A DNA stretch of 54,969 nt. Origin: Kiritimatiellia bacterium (lineage in GTDB: Bacteria > Verrucomicrobiota > Kiritimatiellia > JAFGHX01). Of the stretch, positions 51,392 through 54,969 are shown piece by piece. Where the stretch lies: positions 1 to 54,969 of the forward strand of contig JAFGHX010000227.1 of NCBI GenBank assembly GCA_016929905.1, written 5' to 3'. Below the pieces are notes generated by a model. It was not told where the DNA came from and did not search any database. It saw nothing but the letters and a program-made list of their open reading frames with translations. Numbering within the stretch: the stretch's first letter is position 1; every line of letters begins with the position of its first letter. A program made the position numbers and the translations under genes.

Positions 51392-51760
51392 TCAGGGGGC
51401 GGGGTAGGTTTCGAGCGTATCGAGCACGAACCGGCGGACGGCGGGCTCAAGTTGCTCGCTGAGTTCCAGGAACACGTTGAGCACGCGGCGGGTGTCGGGC
51501 TGGCCGTCGGGGACCAGGATGGGCGTCATCTTGTGGGTGCGCGGGTCGTGTTCGCCGTCGTCGATGTCCTTGTGCGAGAAACCTTTCTCCGCGAGCCACG
51601 TGAGCGCTTTTTGCTGCGTGCCTTCCAGATAGCAGATCTGGAAGCCGGAGATCCGGTCGTCGGCCGCGTACCAGACAATGAGATCCATCTGCTTGTCGGT
51701 GAACCATCGCCGCCGGGGTTCGCCGGGGACTTGCCTTGTGGGTACGATTTCCTGCAGCAT
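51392..51760 (-). CDS. Conserved hypothetical protein (122 aa)
   Basis: Starts MLQEIVPTRQVPGEPRRRWF with GAGGAG spanning the upstream stop. Mixed alpha/beta with DLIVWYAADDRISGFQICYLEG, ALTWLAEKGFSHKDIDDGEHD and TPILVPDGQPD. The ICYLEGT, GFxHxxIDDGE and ILVPDG pieces look like a compact, widely conserved cytosolic protein of unknown role. It is ten bases after the 107-aa gene and the two clearly form an operon. No catalytic motif is recognised. Confidence 0.75.
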   Translation of the reverse strand: MLQEIVPTRQVPGEPRRRWFTDKQMDLIVWYAADDRISGFQICYLEGTQQKALTWLAEKGFSHKDIDDGEHDPRTHKMTPILVPDGQPDTRRVLNVFLELSEQLEPAVRRFVLDTLETYPAP

Positions 51761-51770
51761 GTTCTCGCCA

Positions 51771-52094
51771 CTACTCCTCGTCGACCTGTTCGCGGTGCCA
51801 ACCGAAGGCGGTCTTCCAGTCGGGGGTGCCGGCGGCGTAGGAGAGAAAAGCGGCGGTCACCTGTTCGAGCGAGATGGTGAGGTTGGTGGCGCCGAAGTGC
51901 GCGTCGAGCGTTCCGTCCTGATACTCGAGCATGAACCCTGTTTCCGGCCCGCCGCAGGTCTGGATGTACGTCATTTCGGATTGCGCGAGGATGGCATAGC
52001 TTTCCTCGCCGCCGTCCAGTCCCGTCAACGCGTGCTCGATTTCGTCCGGTTCGGGATTCTCGATGACCAATCCGTTCCCCATCTCCAGTTTCAT
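51771..52094 (-). CDS. Small conserved protein, Imm1-like in pattern (107 aa)
   Basis: Starts MKLEMGNGLVIENPEPDEIEHALTGLDGG. The arrangement (NP..DEIE.AL..LDG, then SYAILAQSEMTYIQTCGG, then GFMLEYQDGTLDAHF, then LEQVTAAFLSYAAGTPDWKTAFGW) is like small single-domain proteins sometimes assigned to the Imm1 immunity family. No toxin gene is nearby, so an immunity role is doubtful. It is first of a two-gene operon with the 122-aa gene, separated by ten bases. Confidence 0.7.
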   Translation of the reverse strand: MKLEMGNGLVIENPEPDEIEHALTGLDGGEESYAILAQSEMTYIQTCGGPETGFMLEYQDGTLDAHFGATNLTISLEQVTAAFLSYAAGTPDWKTAFGWHREQVDEE

Positions 52095-52189
52095 GACTCC
52101 GGTCTCTCCGTGGCTGCGTCACCCCATATTCAGGGCGGGCATTCTCACGGAACTCGGCGCCAAAAGCAACCTTCAAGTCGCCGGCCGGC

Positions 52190-52936
52190 TCAGCGGGCGT
52201 CCGCCTTCTTCTTTGCGACCGGGTGCGTGACCCAGGCGTGGATGACGCGACCGAGCACGAGCCCGGCGAAGAAGACGCTCCAGAATATCCAGACGTCGCG
52301 GTCCTCGAACCCGTGCCGGAGGTTCATGCCGAAGATGCCCGATACGGCCATGAGCGGGAAGAAGATGGCGGCGAGGATATTGAGCCGGTGCCCGGTGAGG
52401 ACGGCCTGCTGCCCGAGTTCGGACTGCTCCTCGCCCCTCTTGGCGATCGCGAAATCGAGCGCGTTCCTGGCGTCGGTATAGAGCAGTTCGAGATCATTGT
52501 CGGCGGCCCCGGCCAGATCGCGCAGGTCGATCAGTTCGGAGTCCTCGGGTATCAGTTCCCGGGCCGCCTGCATGGTGGCGGCCAGCCCTTTGGCGGCGTG
52601 CGTCAGCGGGGTAAGCGCCTCGAGCAGTTCGAAGTAGTCGCGCGCGTTGACGGCGCGGTCGTATTTCTCGTCGAGCCGGTTTTCGGCCGCGCTGTAGGCG
52701 TTGATGTGGTTGCGCAGCGGCTCGATGCCGGTCTTCCCGTCGCTGCACTGCCAGGCGCCGGACGGGGCGCGCCAGTAGAGCGCGGTCTTACGCGCCGCTT
52801 CGTTCGGCGCGGGCACCTTCTGCAGGACGAGCAACAGGTGCCCGTCGGCGGCCATGGCGCGTTGCCGGCCGACGCTTCGTTCTCCGAACCGGCGTTTGAT
52901 GGTGTCGGGCAGCGCCCATCCATGCGGCAGAACCAT
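52190..52936 (-). CDS. Short CorA-like membrane protein (divalent cation transporter family)
   Basis: A 248-aa protein, shorter than the usual 310-320-aa CorA because the N-terminal cytosolic domain is reduced. The C-terminus has the two membrane helices and the signature G203-M204-N205 between them (SGIFGMNLRHGFEDRDVW), the selectivity loop for Mg2+ or related ions. Residues 75-180 are the long helix leading into the pore. GAGGAGGGAC lies before the ATG. Ion type not predictable. Confidence 0.82.
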   Translation of the reverse strand: MVLPHGWALPDTIKRRFGERSVGRQRAMAADGHLLLVLQKVPAPNEAARKTALYWRAPSGAWQCSDGKTGIEPLRNHINAYSAAENRLDEKYDRAVNARDYFELLEALTPLTHAAKGLAATMQAARELIPEDSELIDLRDLAGAADNDLELLYTDARNALDFAIAKRGEEQSELGQQAVLTGHRLNILAAIFFPLMAVSGIFGMNLRHGFEDRDVWIFWSVFFAGLVLGRVIHAWVTHPVAKKKADAR

Positions 52937-52950
52937 AGCCGTCCCTCCTC

Positions 52951-52980
52951 TTCGCGTTGATTCGCGTCTCTTCGCGGTTT
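52951..52980. repeat. 10-bp tandem repeat, three units (TTCGCGTTGA type)
   Basis: TTCGCGTTGA, TTCGCGTCTC and TTCGCGGTTT repeat with an exact 10-bp period. This is the reverse orientation of the ACCGCGAA family. It fills the gap between the CorA-like start and the HDOD protein's stop (52983). Confidence 0.75.
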
Positions 52981-52982
52981 CT

Positions 52983-54668
52983 CTAATCCCCGTTTCGCTC
53001 GACGGCTTCGAGCAGCGCCACGAAATCGAGCGGCGGCCCGAGCACGACGGCGTCGGCCGGAAAGAACCGCGTTTGGGTTTTGTGGTGGCCCTTGATCACG
53101 ATGTGCCGGATGCCGGGCCGGGCGAGGCGTTTCTCCACGGGCCGAGTCAGCGTGAGCCGGCCGCGCAGGTCGTGCAGCACGACGTCGGGCGGCGTGAAGC
53201 GGTCGGCCTCCTCGATGGAGCGGAACGTGTCGTACCCCTCCTTGGCGAAGAACAGGTCCAGCAGTTTATCGGCGCTGCCGCCGTCCTGCACGTAGACCCA
53301 TTTGTTTCGGAACGGGCGGGCGGGTGCGATGCCGGACTTTTCGACGGTGATATTGAGGCAGTTCACGAAGTCGACGACCTCGTCCAGTACCTTGTGCACG
53401 AACGGCCGCAGGGCCTTGTCTTTCATGCCGAACTGGTCCCACTTGACCTCGCAGAGCGGGAAGCTGCAGGTATCGCCGCTGTCGCCGACGAACAGGGCTT
53501 TGGCGATGGCGTCGGCCTTGTTGACGATGGTGCCCATGGTCAGCGGCCGGTCGGCTTCGTCGTCGGTGCTTTCGCGCAGGTCGTGATGGCGGCCGATGGC
53601 TTCGCAGATGTCTTCGGGCAGCCGCCAGCGCAGCGCGATTTCGCGGCCGAGCAGGTCGTGCGAGGTATCGAAGTAGTCCTGCTCGGCCTGATAGATGAAC
53701 TGGTGCTTGTCGTGGGCCATTCGGTAGACGGCGTTGTAGTCCGCATGCAGGTAATCGGCGAACATGAGCTTGCCGAAATCGTGCAACACGCCGGCCAGCA
53801 GCACGTCTTCGGGGTTGCCGAAACCGGCCTGCTGGGCCAGGTTGTCGGCGATGACGCCGACGCCCAGGCAATGGACCCAGAGCCGCAGCCGATCGAAGGC
53901 CATGGCGCCGGCGCTTTCGGAGAGCTTGAACACGGACATGAGCGTCACGATCGAGCGGACCATCCGGTTGCCGAGCCGGACGATGGCGCTCTGCAGGGAG
54001 TTGACGCGGGTGCCGAACCCGTAGGCGGCGGAATTGGCGCGTTTGAGCAGCGTGGCCGAGACGCCGGGGTCGATCTCGGTGGCGGCGGCGAGTTGCCCGG
54101 CGTCGCAGGCGGGATTGCCGCACAGGTCGATGATGCGCGCGGCGCTCTGCGGCAGCGCCATCACTTCCATGGCGTGCTCCACGACCTTGCGCGCCTTGAA
54201 CGCCGGTGTCGTAACCGAGCTGGCCGGGAAGAGCTCGGCGAACTTGCGCTGCCGGTTCAGCACGGTCTTGGCATAGACGAGCGCGTCGATGATCTTCGGC
54301 GTCGCCCGCCGCGCGTCGAACGGCTTCACCAGGAAGTCGATGGCCCCCATCTTCCGCGCCAGAATGATCTGGTCGGGCGAGCGGAACTGGCCCATGACGA
54401 CGACCGCGACCCGTTCGGCCCGGACAAGCTTGCAGAAGGCGAGGGCATTGGTACCCGAAAGGGTAGTCGAGAGGAACATGACGAACGGGCGGATGTGACG
54501 TACTTGTTCGAGCAGGTTCCGAGTGCCCGCGAACATGTACGGGGTGCAGCCTTCTTCTTCCACGATGCCCTTGATGATGGCGGCGCAGTCGGCGTCGGGC
54601 TCGACGATGAAGATAGGCGGCGCCAGCACTTCGGCAGCCGGCGCTGATCCGTAGTCCTCGCTGCTCAT
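52983..54668 (-). CDS. HDOD signalling protein with pseudo-receiver domains at both ends
   Basis: A 561-aa protein. Residues 17-135 form a response-regulator-like fold (IFIVEPDADCAAII, VVVMGQFRSPDQIILA, DFLVKPF with K115), but the phosphoacceptor Asp is replaced by S67 (FVMFLSTTLSG). The middle, about 150-380, is an HDOD domain (ARIIDLCGNPACDAGQLAAATEIDP, LLAGVLHDFGKLMFADYL, LPEDICEAIGRHHD). The C-terminal 115 residues resemble a second receiver (PDVVLHDLRG has an Asp in place). Likely a signalling scaffold without a conventional phospho-switch. From 54669 to 54775 no further feature is visible. Confidence 0.85.
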   Translation of the reverse strand: MSSEDYGSAPAAEVLAPPIFIVEPDADCAAIIKGIVEEEGCTPYMFAGTRNLLEQVRHIRPFVMFLSTTLSGTNALAFCKLVRAERVAVVVMGQFRSPDQIILARKMGAIDFLVKPFDARRATPKIIDALVYAKTVLNRQRKFAELFPASSVTTPAFKARKVVEHAMEVMALPQSAARIIDLCGNPACDAGQLAAATEIDPGVSATLLKRANSAAYGFGTRVNSLQSAIVRLGNRMVRSIVTLMSVFKLSESAGAMAFDRLRLWVHCLGVGVIADNLAQQAGFGNPEDVLLAGVLHDFGKLMFADYLHADYNAVYRMAHDKHQFIYQAEQDYFDTSHDLLGREIALRWRLPEDICEAIGRHHDLRESTDDEADRPLTMGTIVNKADAIAKALFVGDSGDTCSFPLCEVKWDQFGMKDKALRPFVHKVLDEVVDFVNCLNITVEKSGIAPARPFRNKWVYVQDGGSADKLLDLFFAKEGYDTFRSIEEADRFTPPDVVLHDLRGRLTLTRPVEKRLARPGIRHIVIKGHHKTQTRFFPADAVVLGPPLDFVALLEAVERNGD

Positions 54669-54775
54669 GGGCCCGTGTCTTTCTCGGGCAACGGGAAGGG
54701 CGGGTCCCGATGCGTCCGGGGTTTGCGCGGCAGTATATCAGGATTGGCCGGCGATGAAAGCCGATTTTCCGGCAG

Positions 54776-54969
54776 GCCCCCACGGGCTTGTCCGGCGAGG
54801 CAATCCGAAGGGCCAGGCCCCCACGGGCTTGTCCGGCGAAGCGTGGCGGCGGCCAGGCCCCCACGGGCTTGTCCGGTGAAGCGTGGCGGCGGCCAGGCCC
54901 CCACGGGCTTGTCCGGCGAAGCGTGGCGGCGGCCAGGCCCCCACGGGCTTATCCGGCGAGGCAATCCGA
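54776..54969. repeat. 40-bp tandem repeat array, 4.8 copies, cut by the window edge
   Basis: Units begin at 54776 (41 bp), 54817, 54857, 54897 and 54937 (40 bp). The strongly conserved part is GCCCCCACGGGCTTGTCCGG, followed by CGAAGCGTGGCGGCGGCCAG; the first and last units instead have CGAGGCAATCCGA. The period is not a multiple of three, so it is not a coding repeat, and no unique spacers occur, so it is not a CRISPR. The window ends inside the array. Confidence 0.92.

Noticed and set aside
51771..52094. Toxin-immunity pair
   Set aside because: The pattern is only loosely Imm1-like and no polymorphic toxin gene is adjacent.
54776..54969. CRISPR array
   Set aside because: Units are contiguous and near-identical over all 40 bases; there are no unique spacers and no cas genes.

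Overview
This is a GC-rich, gene-dense window with about 48 protein genes and no tRNA, rRNA, CRISPR array or transposase that I could find. Both ends run into short tandem repeats: a 12-bp unit at 1-168 and a 40-bp unit from 54776 to the last base. It may therefore be a complete contig broken at repeats. The gene content suggests an anaerobic heterotroph of the PVC group (Lentisphaerota, Kiritimatiellota or Planctomycetota-like) or a neighbour such as Hydrogenedentota. The pointers are many sugar-isomerase TIM barrels, Gfo/Idh/MocA oxidoreductases, UroD-like proteins, a DUF6600-type protein, a PocR-AraC regulator, a tungsten/molybdenum aldehyde oxidoreductase and an MvhD-like protein. The taxon is an inference; no marker gene is present.

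Layout. 0.2-10.7 kb: carbohydrate genes (Gfo/Idh oxidoreductases, a secreted GH20-like glycosidase behind a promoter/operator, TIM-barrel isomerases), a Nudix hydrolase and a HEAT-repeat protein. 10.8-13.1 kb: an inverse-autotransporter-like adhesin with a beta-helix passenger, followed by about 400 nt of nested hairpins. 13.5-19.8 kb: isomerase, YtcJ-type amidohydrolase, TMTC-like membrane/TPR protein, ceramidase-like protein. 20.0-22.5 kb: polyferredoxin plus aldehyde:ferredoxin oxidoreductase. 22.9-29.6 kb: a tightly coupled polyphosphate operon (ROK kinase, Ppx/GppA, PPK1, HD-CHAD, SixA). 29.6-32.2 kb: MvhD-like protein and a GT-C membrane protein.

32.3-39.3 kb is the most interesting part, an apparently new RiPP-type cluster. 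It has an NTP_transf_5 nucleotidyltransferase, an 86-aa Cys-rich precursor carrying six aromatic-X-Cys motifs (four at an exact 8-residue period), an S26 signal peptidase, an HPr-kinase-like protein, a radical SAM/SPASM maturase, an ABC exporter without a C39 peptidase domain, and a small membrane protein. The precursor has its own candidate promoter inside the upstream gene. A plausible order of events is synthesis of the precursor, radical crosslinking at the aromatic-X-Cys sites, possible kinase or nucleotidyl tailoring, export and S26 cleavage.

39.3-55 kb: two more isomerases, a SagB-type nitroreductase, cupin, UroD-like proteins, PocR-AraC regulator, two envelope proteins, an ECF sigma/membrane/secreted-protein operon, two small conserved proteins, a short CorA-like protein and an HDOD protein with a pseudo-receiver.

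The intergenic DNA is unusual. It carries short tandem repeats with periods of 7, 8, 10 and 12 bp, often at gene ends and in both orientations, plus long perfect palindromes, some of which contain the stop codons of flanking genes.
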